Source: Chamaelirium japonicum (Eukaryota; Streptophyta; Magnoliopsida; Liliales; Melanthiaceae). From it: a stretch of DNA of 64,000 nt. Each line of letters opens with the position of its first letter. Within the stretch, counting starts at the first letter, position 1. The notes under the pieces were generated by a model. It did not search any database. It saw only the letters and a list, made by a program, of their open reading frames with translations, and was not told the origin of the DNA. Positions 9,271 to 18,200 of this stretch are shown piece by piece. The stretch covers positions 1,860,001-1,924,000 of the forward strand of contig CANTAL010000021.1 in assembly GCA_947650365.1 (NCBI GenBank), written 5' to 3'. Position numbers and translations under genes: made by a program.

Positions 9271-9819
9271 AACTCAGCAGTTTTGAAAGTCGTGAGCAAG
9301 CTCTTCAGGAAGGCAGGAGAACGGGAGGCTTTATCTGAAGTGTCCCGTTTGACAGCCGAACTGAAGGCTTCCCAAGAGGAGAGGGACAACCTGAGGGAAA
9401 TTTTGACTTCGAAGAAAGACTCTCTTAAGGCCAAGATTGAGGATCTTCGCAAAGAGAAACAGGAGAGCAAGGGGTGGCAGAACCGTTGCGAGGCGCAGGG
9501 TCACGAACTCGAATCCTTGAAGAATCGGCTCATCAAGGTTGAGACCGTGTCTTGTGATCGTGCAACCGAGATCAAGGAGCTGAAAGAACAACTTGCTGCC
9601 CAGCATGCTGCCTTTGCTGCCAGAGAGGAGACCTCCAAGAAGAAGTTAGAGCATGCCTTATCTGAAGTCAAGAGCTACAGAGACACGGCCGAGAAGGCGG
9701 TGGAGGCACTCAGGGTTCACGCTAGCAGCGCCCGATCTTCGAAGGCTTCTACGGCGAGCAAGGCTCGTGGTGGAACTAAAGGAGAGAAGTCGTGTGCGCC
9801 AAACGTGGCCAAGCCTTGA
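9271..9819 (+). CDS. Antisense ORF, C-terminal coiled-coil block
   Basis: About 180 residues ending in a stop at 9817-9819. Nearly all of it has the heptad pattern of a long coiled coil (EVSRLTAELKASQEERDNL, then LKAKIEDLRKEKQESKGW and EIKELKEQLAAQHAAF). A Ser/Ala/Lys-rich basic tail follows (SSARSSKASTASKARGG). A C-terminal coiled coil is common in the extra ORF proteins of plant Tat-like elements, as I recall them. It may drive self-assembly. Function is unknown. Confidence 0.6.
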   Translation, partial: NSAVLKVVSKLFRKAGEREALSEVSRLTAELKASQEERDNLREILTSKKDSLKAKIEDLRKEKQESKGWQNRCEAQGHELESLKNRLIKVETVSCDRATEIKELKEQLAAQHAAFAAREETSKKKLEHALSEVKSYRDTAEKAVEALRVHASSARSSKASTASKARGGTKGEKSCAPNVAKP

Positions 9820-10011
9820 GATCTTCCATCTTCTTTTTTGTTGTTTGTACTTGTAAACTCTTGACATATAACAGCTCACACCTGTACTTGGCAAATTTTT
9901 GATAATAATAGAGATCTTTTCGATGTTAGAAACTGAATGTCTCTTGTGTTGAATATCTTTGAATATTGTGTTCTAGATGGTATTGGAATGTTTGAATATA
10001 TGCACTTGAAT
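9820..10011. other. Spacer after the antisense ORF
   Basis: T-rich sequence with AATAATAATAG at about 9903, a possible near-consensus polyadenylation signal for the plus-strand antisense transcript. No coding potential or repeat is seen. Confidence 0.4.
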
Positions 10012-10345
10012 GTAAGGGGTCGAGTCGCAACTCAATTACCCAAACCTGTTAAGTAACTCGAAAATTGAAGGTCGTGTTGTAACACAACTTGAAATCGTTA
10101 ACATTTGTATGTGAGGGGTTGAGTCGCAACTCAAGCACCCAAACTTGTTAGACGATATTGAAATTGAAAGTCATTTAACGTTTGCACGTAAGGGGTAGTG
10201 TCGCAACACAAACTCCCAAACTCGTTAAATGACCAGTGACTTGAAGGTTGTGTTGTAGCACAACCCGAAACCGTTTAATATCTGCCTGTAAGGGGTTGAG
10301 TCGCAACTCAATCACCCAAACTTGTTAAACGACCTGGCAATTTGA
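10012..10345. repeat. Hairpin tandem array of about 77-100 bp between pol end and antisense ORF
   Basis: The phrase GTAAGGGGT (once GTGAGGGGT) recurs at 10012, 10111, 10188 and 10288, each time followed by a short stem-loop: GAGTCGCAACTC at 10022, 10121 and 10298, and GTGTCGCAACAC at 10198. The change in one arm is matched in the other. A second stem-loop, GTGTTGTAACAC, lies at 10074, and a longer relative is at 10247-10264. The units end with CCCAAAC and TTGTTA. Confidence 0.85.
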
Positions 10346-10451
10346 ATGCAGATAGCTTTGAATTTGAGTGTAGATAACTTGAAACTACTCCAGAATTTGA
10401 ATCGATAAGATGAACATTTGAAAGCAATCTTTATTCAGCTTGGAATTTACA
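10346..10451. other. Spacer at the 3' side of the pol remnant
   Basis: AT-rich sequence with GAATTTGA-like phrases (10356, 10373, 10396). It follows the stop of the pol-end remnant in the element sense. Nothing further is recognised. Confidence 0.4.
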
Positions 10452-10660
10452 TCAAGGATAGAGCATTTTGAGATGTCTAGCTTTCCAAGCTCGTGGCACT
10501 CGATAGAATCCATTGCTTCCCCCTGATTTGACTATGTATGGACTTTCCCAGTTGGGAGCTAGTTTCCTGCTGCTGTGTTCTCTGGTGTTCTCTGGCAATG
10601 CGAATGGTTGTTTGAAAGTTGTCCATCTCCAACCCCTAGATCTTTCAATCTCGATGGAGA
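10452..10660 (-). pseudogene. pol remnant, C-terminal end of integrase
   Basis: On the minus strand this encodes KLAPNWESPYIVKSGG (from 10566 downward) and then PRAWKARHLKMLYP before the stop. This is the well-known end of plant Ty3/gypsy polyproteins, whose usual form is KLAPNWEGPY...GAYRL...PRPWNA.HLK.YYP. Only this tail of pol is seen. The catalytic integrase core, RNase H, reverse transcriptase and protease are not found in the element. Upstream it runs directly into the gag end, which makes this a gag-only, TR-GAG-like derivative. It is treated as a broken fossil. Confidence 0.85.
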
Positions 10661-10689
10661 TCTTCACTGTAGATGCTTGACGGAATGAT

Positions 10690-11044
10690 CTTGCCTGCCT
10701 TTGACAAATTCTTGGAGATGTCCTACACATAGCAGATCTTCCAAATGATACTTTAGCCGGTGGCATTGATTGGTAGAATGTCCATTACTGCGATGGAAAT
10801 CACAGTAGACTGTTTTATCTGCAGTGAACTTGGTGTCGGGCTGCAGTGGATTAGGCCATCGGAGGAACTCTTCATGTTGAATTCGGTCGAGGATCTGCTC
10901 GATCGGTAAATTCCACTCGATGAAAGTGGTCTTCCTTGGAGATCGACGCCCATCATTCTTCGCCCGTTTGTTGGTTGGAGGGGCTGTTGCCTCAGCGTTG
11001 TGAGTTTTGGCAGCATACTTCGGAGCTTCTCGATTGGCAGGCTT
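10690..11044 (-). pseudogene. gag remnant, C-terminal CHHC-motif part
   Basis: Minus-strand sequence encodes the motif CDFHRSNGHSTNQCHRLK (10763-10804 and on). The spacing is C-x2-H-x4-H-x4-C, a form very common at the end of gag in plant Tat and Athila elements, followed by YHLEDL. Upstream of it in the protein sense is the usual RWPxPL-like stretch before the motif. It belongs with the main gag block (11045-12382), from which it is now separated. This motif is the nucleocapsid-like RNA-binding part. Broken fossil. Confidence 0.75.
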
Positions 11045-12382
11045 TCACGTTGACTCTCGCCCTTTTCGGGCTACTTGATCATCCTCAACCTCTATCTCCC
11101 GCTGGATCCGATCAAACATTGAACCCAGGGAAGGAGGAGGATTGCGAATGAAGTCGTTGTAGATGTGCATGTCGTAACGGAGTGCATTCTGGAAAGCCAA
11201 CATGATAGCTTCATCATCCAGATGTCTCCCAGAGAGAGCAACGTGCTCGTTGCGGAACCGTCTTATGAAGCTTCTGAGGCTTTCGTCGACACCCATCCTC
11301 AATCGATAGAGGGAGTCGAGCTTTTTCTCTGGCTTCATGTTTAGCTGATAATGCTGCACGAAGAGGTTAGCCAAAACACCGAACTGGGTGATGGACCCAG
11401 CTCGGAGATTGTGGTACCAATCGAGGGATGGTTCATCGAGACTTCCGGCGAAGGTGCGACAAAGCACGTTATTCTCTTCTTCGTGCGGAGTAAGAGCTTG
11501 CTTGAAGGCAAGTATATGGAGAGTGGGATCTCCTTTGACACAATTGAATTTGGGGAGAGTGGGAGTTCTCCATCCCCTTGGAAATGTTGATTCGAAGAGG
11601 CTTCGATGGAGAGGTCCGGCTGATGAATACCCATCTCTACGACCATGCCCTCGACTTGGATGTAGATCGAGTGGCAAGATCGAGAGGTCATGTTCATGCC
11701 TCTGAGTCTCAGCAGGTTGGAGCCGGTGGCGAAGGCCTGCTCCGAGCCCTCGTTGAAGTGGAATGGGCGGAGAAATTCTGCTCTTTGAGGGAGCTTCCTT
11801 CATCCCATGTTTCCTTGAGATGTTAGGCTTTGAAGAAGTCTTCTTGGTGCAGTTGCGACCAGAAGAGGATTGAGAGGACACGTCATCGAGGCGATCCCAA
11901 ACACTCTGCTTCCATGGAGCGGCAGAGGGGGTCGAGTCGCGACGAATTCTCTCGTGGGCATCAGTGCCCATAGACTTCCGTTGCTCGGAGTGGATCGATT
12001 GACATAGAAGATCGACCCTCTCATTTGTAGAGGGGATAGGAAGAGCGATCCCAGCCTCGGAGGCTGCCTTCTTGAGTGCATCTCTCTCAGCAGTGAGGGT
12101 GGCATTCTGCTTTGCCAATTGGAGCAATTGGAAATCGATCGCAGAAATTTGATAAGTTGATGGCAGGTCTTCAGCAGGAGCAGGGGTTGTATGCCCTATG
12201 GATGGATGAGGAGATGGGGCGATTAGTCGATCGACCGATCTCCCACTACCTGATCTAGCATCCATGTTGGGGAAAGCAAGGGGCTGCCTGAAATTGAGCC
12301 TTTGACTCATTGAACGAGTCTCAGGATGAGGTTGTTGAGTGTTACTTCCCTCTGGTTGACCCTGGTGCTTCGTCCTCGCCAT
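11045..12382 (-). pseudogene. gag remnant, main block with Retrotrans_gag core
   Basis: A 445-residue minus-strand frame starting at ATG 12380-12382, about 145 bases downstream of the primer site, as expected for gag. Residues 1-80 are polar. Residues 84-111 form a short coiled coil (LLQLAKQNATLTAERDAL). Residues 110-275 are low complexity and Arg/Ser-rich. Residues 276-430 match the Retrotrans_gag (PF03732-type) core: LPKFNCVKGDP, CRTFAGSLDEPSLDWYHNL, SITQFGVLANLFVQHY, ESLRSFIRRFRNE and the ending RIQREIEVED. This is the structural protein that packages element RNA. The whole gag region has at least one break, but this core is remarkably complete, so it may have been translated until recently. 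Confidence 0.85.
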
Positions 12383-12525
12383 TCAGAGAGCGAAGGGTGC
12401 AACGAGAATGCCGGTATCCTTTTTGTTGTCTGATCAACCGAAGGGGTGAGGAAGTTTGACTATTGATCGGTTGTTTGCTCAACTGATCTAATAGTAGGTG
12501 TAGAGCGGACACAGCTTCTCGCTCA
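12383..12525 (-). other. Untranslated leader between primer site and gag
   Basis: The leader is 143 bp on the minus strand between the PBS and the gag start. No upstream gene or clear repeat is seen. It probably holds the packaging signal, as in other elements, but no specific structure was identified. Confidence 0.5.
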
Positions 12526-12543
12526 ATCCCACAGACGGCGCCA
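12526..12543 (-). other. Primer-binding site, tRNA-Asp-like
   Basis: Three bases after the 5' LTR the minus strand reads TGGCGCCGTCTGTGGGAT. The first nine bases equal the complement of the 3' end of plant tRNA-Asp (usual PBS TGGCGCCGTTGCCGGGGA, from memory). The rest is looser, so the tRNA call is probable rather than certain. Confidence 0.8.
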
Positions 12544-12546
12544 AAC

Positions 12547-13243
12547 TGTGGGGGAAAATCTTCGTGCTGACCCGAAGACTTCGCAGCACCAGTCAATTGA
12601 AGGTTCAAGTCGATGAGATCGTTGTTCGATCTGTCGATTATAATTGCAGCTTTTGATATGTAAACAGAGAGATACAATCAGAGAGAGTGCTTGACACAAG
12701 AAGTGATCTCGGAGTTCAGCCGAAGCCTACGTCTCCGTGCTATAGGGAGCAACCCGAATTCACTAACACTTTTCTCGAAGTAACCTCGACAGGCCGAGTG
12801 TTACTGAAGCCTCTTTGATCTCTTCAAAGGAAAGAAGAAGATCAAAGAGAGGAGTAAGAGGGAGAGTTGAGAAAATCCTGAGCTCTGGGTTCTGAAAATC
12901 AAATCTCAGAATTGGAATTTAGATTTTGGATCCATTTACATTCGAAGGGTCTGCTATTTATAGACTTTTCTGGTGGCAAATGGCGGTTTCTGTTGTTGTA
13001 TCTGGGGATCCTCCAGGTAAGGCTGGTGGGCTCCACTGCCGTCTTAAGGGGCCCACCAGGCAGGGCCGATGGGTCCCGCTGTGGTCTTCGGGGGTCCACC
13101 AGGCAGGGCCGGTGGGTCCCGCTGTTGCCTTCGGGGGCCCACTAGGCAGGGCCGGTGGGTCCCGCTGTTGTCTTCGGGGGCCCACCAGGCAGGGCCGGTG
13201 GGTCCCGCTGTTTGCAGACTTCTTGCCAAAATTTGCACCCACA
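12547..13243 (-). repeat. 5' LTR of the Tat-like element
   Basis: 697 bp, gap-free match to 4627-5323 with about 20 differences. It carries the same TATA box (12954-12963) and the same 43-bp GC-rich tandem block (about 13025-13210). In this copy the tandem block is more uniform than in the other LTR. Confidence 0.95.
12954..12963 (-). promoter_or_regulatory. TATA box in the 5' LTR
   Basis: CTATAAATAG on the minus strand. This is the copy that would drive the sense transcript of the element toward gag. Confidence 0.7.
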
Positions 13244-13248
13244 GACTT
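13244..13248. repeat. Target-site duplication GACTT, right copy
   Basis: Follows the final CA of the right LTR directly and matches 4622-4626. The array sequence continues without a gap after it. Confidence 0.95.
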
Positions 13249-14574
13249 CTTCTCTCTTCTATCTTCGTTTATCTCTTCATTCTCTTCTCTCTTCTTCTAT
13301 CTTTTCTGTCTTTGTTTCTCTATCCGTTTTCTTGTGACTTGTCACTGGGCTTGATATGTTCGTGCTGATAACGTGTTGTGAGATGGGAGAAAGAGAGAGC
13401 CGTTAAGCATGCCCCACCCTAAAGGGGTCGTATATTATTTATAGTGTAAGCTTACTTAGGGCCTAAGTAATCTATGGGAAACCCTAATCTATGGGAGAGA
13501 TTCGACGGTGCATCTTTTAATATTTGAACTTAGGACCTAAGTAATTCGGGTGTGCCACTTCTTACTATCGAGGCCAGCCGACCAGTCGTATCTCTTTCTT
13601 CTGTTTTTGTTTATATCTTTGTTCTCTTCTCTCTTCTTCTCTCTCTTCTGTGGAAAAGAAGTCCTTCTCCAGTCCATTGACCACGGGTATAGGTGTGAAG
13701 TAAGAAGGAATCTAAATTCCAAAACTCCTCTTCTGTCTTTGTTTCTCTCTCCGTTTTCTTGCGACTGGTCGGTTGGGATCGATATGTTCGTACTGATAAT
13801 GTGTTGTGAGACGGAAGAAAGAGAGAGCCGTCAAATGTGCCCCACCCTAAAGGGGTCATATATTATTTATAGGGTAAGAGTTATGAGGTGAGAGAAAGAG
13901 AGAGCCGTAAATGTGCCCCACCCTAAAGGGTTCGTATATAATTTATAGGGTAAGCCTACTTAGGGCCTAAGCAATCTATAGGAAATCCTAATCCATGGGA
14001 GAAGAGAGAAGTTTGACGACTCTCTCTTTCTCCTATCTCATAACACGTTAATTAGTAAACTTAATTATTAAATTATTTAAATTATTTAATAATTAAAGAA
14101 TTATTTAATTTAAGTAAAAAAATTATAGTAATATTACAATGATAATCATAATAATATTGAGATGATACTTTTGAGAAGTGAAGTTTTGGAATTTAAATTC
14201 CTTCTTACTTCACACCTATACCTATGGCGATAATCAATTATATATCATTAAATATTTATAAGGTAAGTTTACTAATTAAAAGAATTGATTTAATAGTGAT
14301 TTAAATAAATAATTAATACGACCCCTTTAGGGTGGGGCATGTTCGATCGGATGGTTGTCCACCGTCGGATCTCTCCCATGGATTAGAGTTTTCCATAGAT
14401 TGCTTAGGCCCTAAGTAAGCTTACCCTATAAATAATATACGACCCCTTTAGGGTGGGGCATGTTTGACAGCTCTCTCTTTCTTCCATCTCATAACGCATT
14501 ATCAGGGCGAATATGTCGAGCCTAACCGACCAGTCAAAAGAAAACGGAGAGAGAAACGAAGACAGAAGAGAGAG

Positions 14575-14978
14575 AAGAAGATATAGTTAAAAAAATAATA
14601 ATTTTAATAAATTTGTTATCTAATTAAATAATTAATTTTTTTATTAAATTATGAAATATTAATTGAAATAAATAAAAAAATTAATTATTTAATTAAGTAA
14701 TAAAATAAAACAATAATTCAATAATTATTTACTTGTTATTTAAAAAATAAATTAATTTTTTGAATATATAAATAATAAAATATTTTTTTAAATAACTTAA
14801 TATTTTTTTAAATAATCAAATTAATATTTATTTATTTTAAAATTTAAATAATAAATAAATTATTTAAATAATTTAAATATTTAGTTATATAGATAATTAA
14901 ATATTTATTTAATTATTTAACTATTTAATTTATTAAACTAATTAAATTAATTAAATAATAGGAAGTAAAAAAGAAAGA
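14575..14978. repeat. A/T island of an array monomer
   Basis: About 400 bp of almost pure A and T with recurring TTAAATAATTAAAT phrases. It ends at a purine tract, GGAAGTAAAAAAGAAAGA (14961-14978), directly before the TG of an LTR-like block. The purine tract is in the position of a polypurine tract. Confidence 0.7.
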
Positions 14979-15217
14979 TGAGGCACACCCAAACTTTTTG
15001 CTTTAAAAATAATTTATATTTTTCTTTAAAAAATTTAAAATATTACAACTGTTTTAAGATCGTTCGATCGGATTGTTATCCACCGTCGGATCTCTCCCAT
15101 GCATTAGGGTTTCTTTTAGATTGCTTAGGCCCTAAGTAAGTTTATCCTATAAATAATATACGACTCCTTTAAGGTGGAGCATATTTGACGGCTCTCTCTT
15201 TCTCCCATCTCACAACA
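14979..15217 (+). repeat. LTR-like block of the TRIM-like family, plus sense
   Basis: 239 bp, from TGAGGCACACCC to CATCTCACAACA. It contains GATCGTTCGATC, a telo-box (TTAGGGTTT), the inverted repeat CTTAGGCCCTAAG, a CTATAAATAATATA box and the CTTTAAGG box. A purine tract lies on its left and CGTTATCAACATGA (PBS-like) on its right. It is the best plus-sense example of the PPT-LTR-PBS order in the window. Confidence 0.65.
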
Positions 15218-18200
15218 CGTTATCAACATGAACATGTCGAGCCCAGCCGACCAGTCACAAGAAAACGAAAAGAGAAACGCAGACAGAAGAGAGAGAAGAA
15301 AAAAAAAGAAAACAGGGAGATAAATGAAGAGAGAAGTAGTCCTGCTCCAATCCATTCACCACGGGTATAAGTATAAAGTAAGAAAGAATCTAAATTTCAA
15401 AACTCCACTTCTCAATATTTATATGACCCCTTTAGGGTGGGGCACGTTTGACGACTTTTTTTTTCTATTACATAATACGTTATCAACACGAACATATCGA
15501 TCCTAGCTGACCAATCATAAGAAAATAGATAGAGAAAGGAAGACAGAAGAGAGAAAAGAAGAGAGAAGAGAACGGGGAGATAAACGAAGAGAAAAAATAG
15601 AAGAAGTCCTGCTCTAACCAATTGGCCACGGGTATAGGTGTGAAGTAAGAAGAAATCTAATTAGGGTGGGGCATATTTGATGCATCTCTCTTTCTCCCAT
15701 CTCACAACACATTATCAGCATGAATATATCGAGCCCAACCGACTAGTCATACAAAAACAGAGAGAAAAACAAAGATAGAAGAGAGAGAACAAGACAGAAG
15801 AAAATAGAGAGATAAACGAATAGAGAAGAGAGAAGAAGTCCTGCTCCAGTCTACTTGCCTTGGGTATAGGTGTGTAGTAAGAAGAAATCTAAATTCCAAA
15901 ACTCTACTTCTCAATAAAATAATTAAAGATCTCCATTCTCTTCTCTTTTCTTCTATGGATTAGGGTTTACCATAGATTGCTTAGGCCCTAAGTAAGCTTA
16001 CCCTATAAATAAAATACGACCCCTTTAGGGTAGGGCATATTTGGCGGCTCTCTCTTTCTCCCATCTCACAAAATGTTATCAGCATGAACATGTCTAGCCC
16101 TACCGACCAGTCATAAGAAAACAGAGAGAGAAACAAAGATAGAAGAGAGAGAAGAGAACTAAGAATTAATTATTTAAATAGTCTCTTCTCATACGGGTAT
16201 AGCTGTGAATTAAGAAGGAATCTAAATTCCAAACCTCCACAAAAGAGAGAGAAGAAAAGATAAGAGAACAGAGAGATAAATGAAGAAAGAAGAAAGAAAA
16301 AGTCCTACTCCAGTCCATTGGACACGGGTATAGTGACGAAGTAAGAAAGAACCTAAATTCCAAAATTCTATTTTTTAATATTTATACGACCCATTTAGGG
16401 TGGGGCATATTTGAAGCCTCTCTCTTTCTCCCATCGCATAATACTTTATCAGTACGAACATGTCGAGCCCAGCCAACCAGTCATAAGAAAATGGAGAGAG
16501 AAACAAAGACAAAAGAGAGAGAAGAAGAGAGAAGAGAACAAAGAGATAAACAATTAGAGAAGAGAGAAGAAGTCTTGCTCCAGTCTATTAGGTACGGGTA
16601 TAGTTGTGAAGAAAGAAGGAATCTAAATTCCAAAACTCCATTTCTCAATAATATAATTAAATCTCTTCGTTCTCTTCTTTCTTCTCCCATGGATTAGGGT
16701 TTCCCATAGATTGCTTAGGCCCTAAGTAAGCTTACCCTATAAATAATATACGACCCCTTTAGATGGGGCATGTTTGATGACTCTCTCTTTCTTCCACCTT
16801 ACAACACATTATCAACACGAATATGTCGAACCCAATCGACCAATCACAAGAAAATAGAGAGAGAAACGATGACAGAAGAGAGAAGAGAATAGAGATATAA
16901 ACGAAGTTAGAAGATAGAAGAAGTCCTGCTCTAGTTCATTGCCATCCGATCGAACGATCTTATAATAGTTGTATTGTTTTAAACTTTTTTAAAGAAAATT
17001 ATAAATAATTTTTATAGCAAAAAATTCATTGAGAAGTGGAGTCTTGGAATTTTGATTCCATCTTACTTCACAACTATACCCATGGTGAATGGAATGGAGT
17101 AAGACTTCTTCTATCTTATCTCTTCGTTTATCTCTCCGTTCTCTTCTCTCAACTTCTCTCTCTTCTATCTTTGTTTCTCTTTCCTTTTTTTATGACTCGT
17201 CCATTGGGCTCGAAATTCTCGTGCTGATAACGGGTTGTGAGATATGAGATTGCATATTTATTTTTTTTATATCAATTAATATTTTTTTAAAATATTATAA
17301 ATTATATCATTTTTTTAAATATTTAAATAGTATTATCTCAATATTAATATTTAAATATTTAATTATAAAATATTTCATATTTATTAAATAATTTATATAA
17401 ATTTATGAGCATGAAAAATATTTTATTTCTCTTCTTCTCTCTTCATTTACCTCTCTGTTCTCTTCTCTCTCTTTTGTCTTCGTTTCTCGCATCGTTTTCT
17501 TGGGACTGGTCGGCTGGGCTCGATATATTCGTGCTGATAATGTGTTGTGATAAGAGAGAAGAGAATGAAGAGATAAATAAAGAGAAAAGAGAGAATAAGT
17601 CTTACTCCAGTCCAATTGTAAAGGGTATAGGAGTGAAGTAAGAAGGAATCAAAATTTCAAAACTCCATTTTTTAATAATATAATTAAATATCTCCGTTCT
17701 CTTTTCTCTTCTCCCATGGATTAGGATTTCCCATAAATTCTTTAGGCCCTAAGTAAGCTTACCCTATAAATAATATATGACCCCTTTAGGGTGGGGCATG
17801 TTTGATGGCTCTCTCTTTCTCCCATCTCATAATTTATTATCAGCACGAACATGTCGTGCCCAGCCGACCAGTCGCAAGAAAACAAAGAGAGAAATGAAGA
17901 TAGAAGAGAGAGAAGAAAAGAGAAGAGAACAGAGAAATAAACGAAGAGAGAAGATAAAAGAAGTCCTGCTCTAGTCCATTCGCCATGGGTATAAGTGTAA
18001 AGTAAGAAGGAATCTAAATTCCAAAACTTCACTTCTCAATAGTATCATCTCAACGTTATTATGATTATCATAGTAAATTCCAAAACTCTCTTCATTTTAA
18101 TTAAATAATTAATTTAATTAAAAAAATTATAGTAACATTATCAGCACGAAAAAAGAAGAAGTCCTGCTCCAGTCCATTGGCCATAGGTATAGGTGTGAAG

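Larger units (their letters stand above)
4627..13243 (-). mobile_element. LTR retrotransposon, Ty3/gypsy (Metaviridae), Tat-like, broken and non-autonomous
   Basis: The element is 8617 bp with two direct LTRs of 697 bp each, TG...CA ends and a 5-bp target duplication. A tRNA-Asp-like primer site beside the right LTR and a polypurine tract beside the left LTR fix the sense strand as minus. In element order the parts are: 5' LTR (12547-13243), PBS, gag, a remnant of the pol end, a hairpin tandem array, an antisense ORF region, a 118-bp tandem array, PPT, and 3' LTR (4627-5323). Protease, reverse transcriptase, RNase H and most of integrase are not seen. An antisense ORF and tandem repeats between pol and the 3' LTR are known traits of the plant Tat lineage, so I place it there by layout. 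About 20 LTR differences suggest an age of 1-2 million years. I judge it broken, with at least three breaks in coding parts, and mobile only with help from other elements. Confidence 0.93.
13249..17035. repeat. Complex satellite array, inner part of the left inverted-repeat arm
   Basis: Minus-sense modules fill 13249-13990. A mixed AT-rich part (14035-14340) follows, then plus-sense modules from 14310 to about 16960. Four successive plus-sense modules have their TTAG of the CCCTTTAGGG box at 15661, 16025, 16395 and 16759, a period of about 365 bp. In reverse complement the stretch follows 56641-60290, including rare joins such as CACCCGAAT beside GCCCTAAGTTC (13520-13570 against 59975-60035). 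The match stops near 17030 / 56640. No gene is seen. Confidence 0.8.

Noticed and set aside
6905-9819. A normal host gene inside the element
   Set aside because: Its position between pol end and 3' LTR, the antisense sense, and the coiled-coil end fit a Tat-type extra ORF better. A captured host fragment is not fully excluded.
11341-12105. Plus- and minus-strand frames overlapping gag in other frames
   Set aside because: The gag frame has the conserved Retrotrans_gag pattern. The others have no recognisable protein character.
4627-13243. A DNA transposon or Helitron
   Set aside because: The ends are long direct repeats with a 5-bp target duplication, primer site and polypurine tract, which is diagnostic of an LTR element.
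15218-15231. A tRNA-Ile gene or tRNA-derived SINE
   Set aside because: Only about 14 bases match the anticodon arm. No acceptor stem, A box, B box or cloverleaf is found around it.
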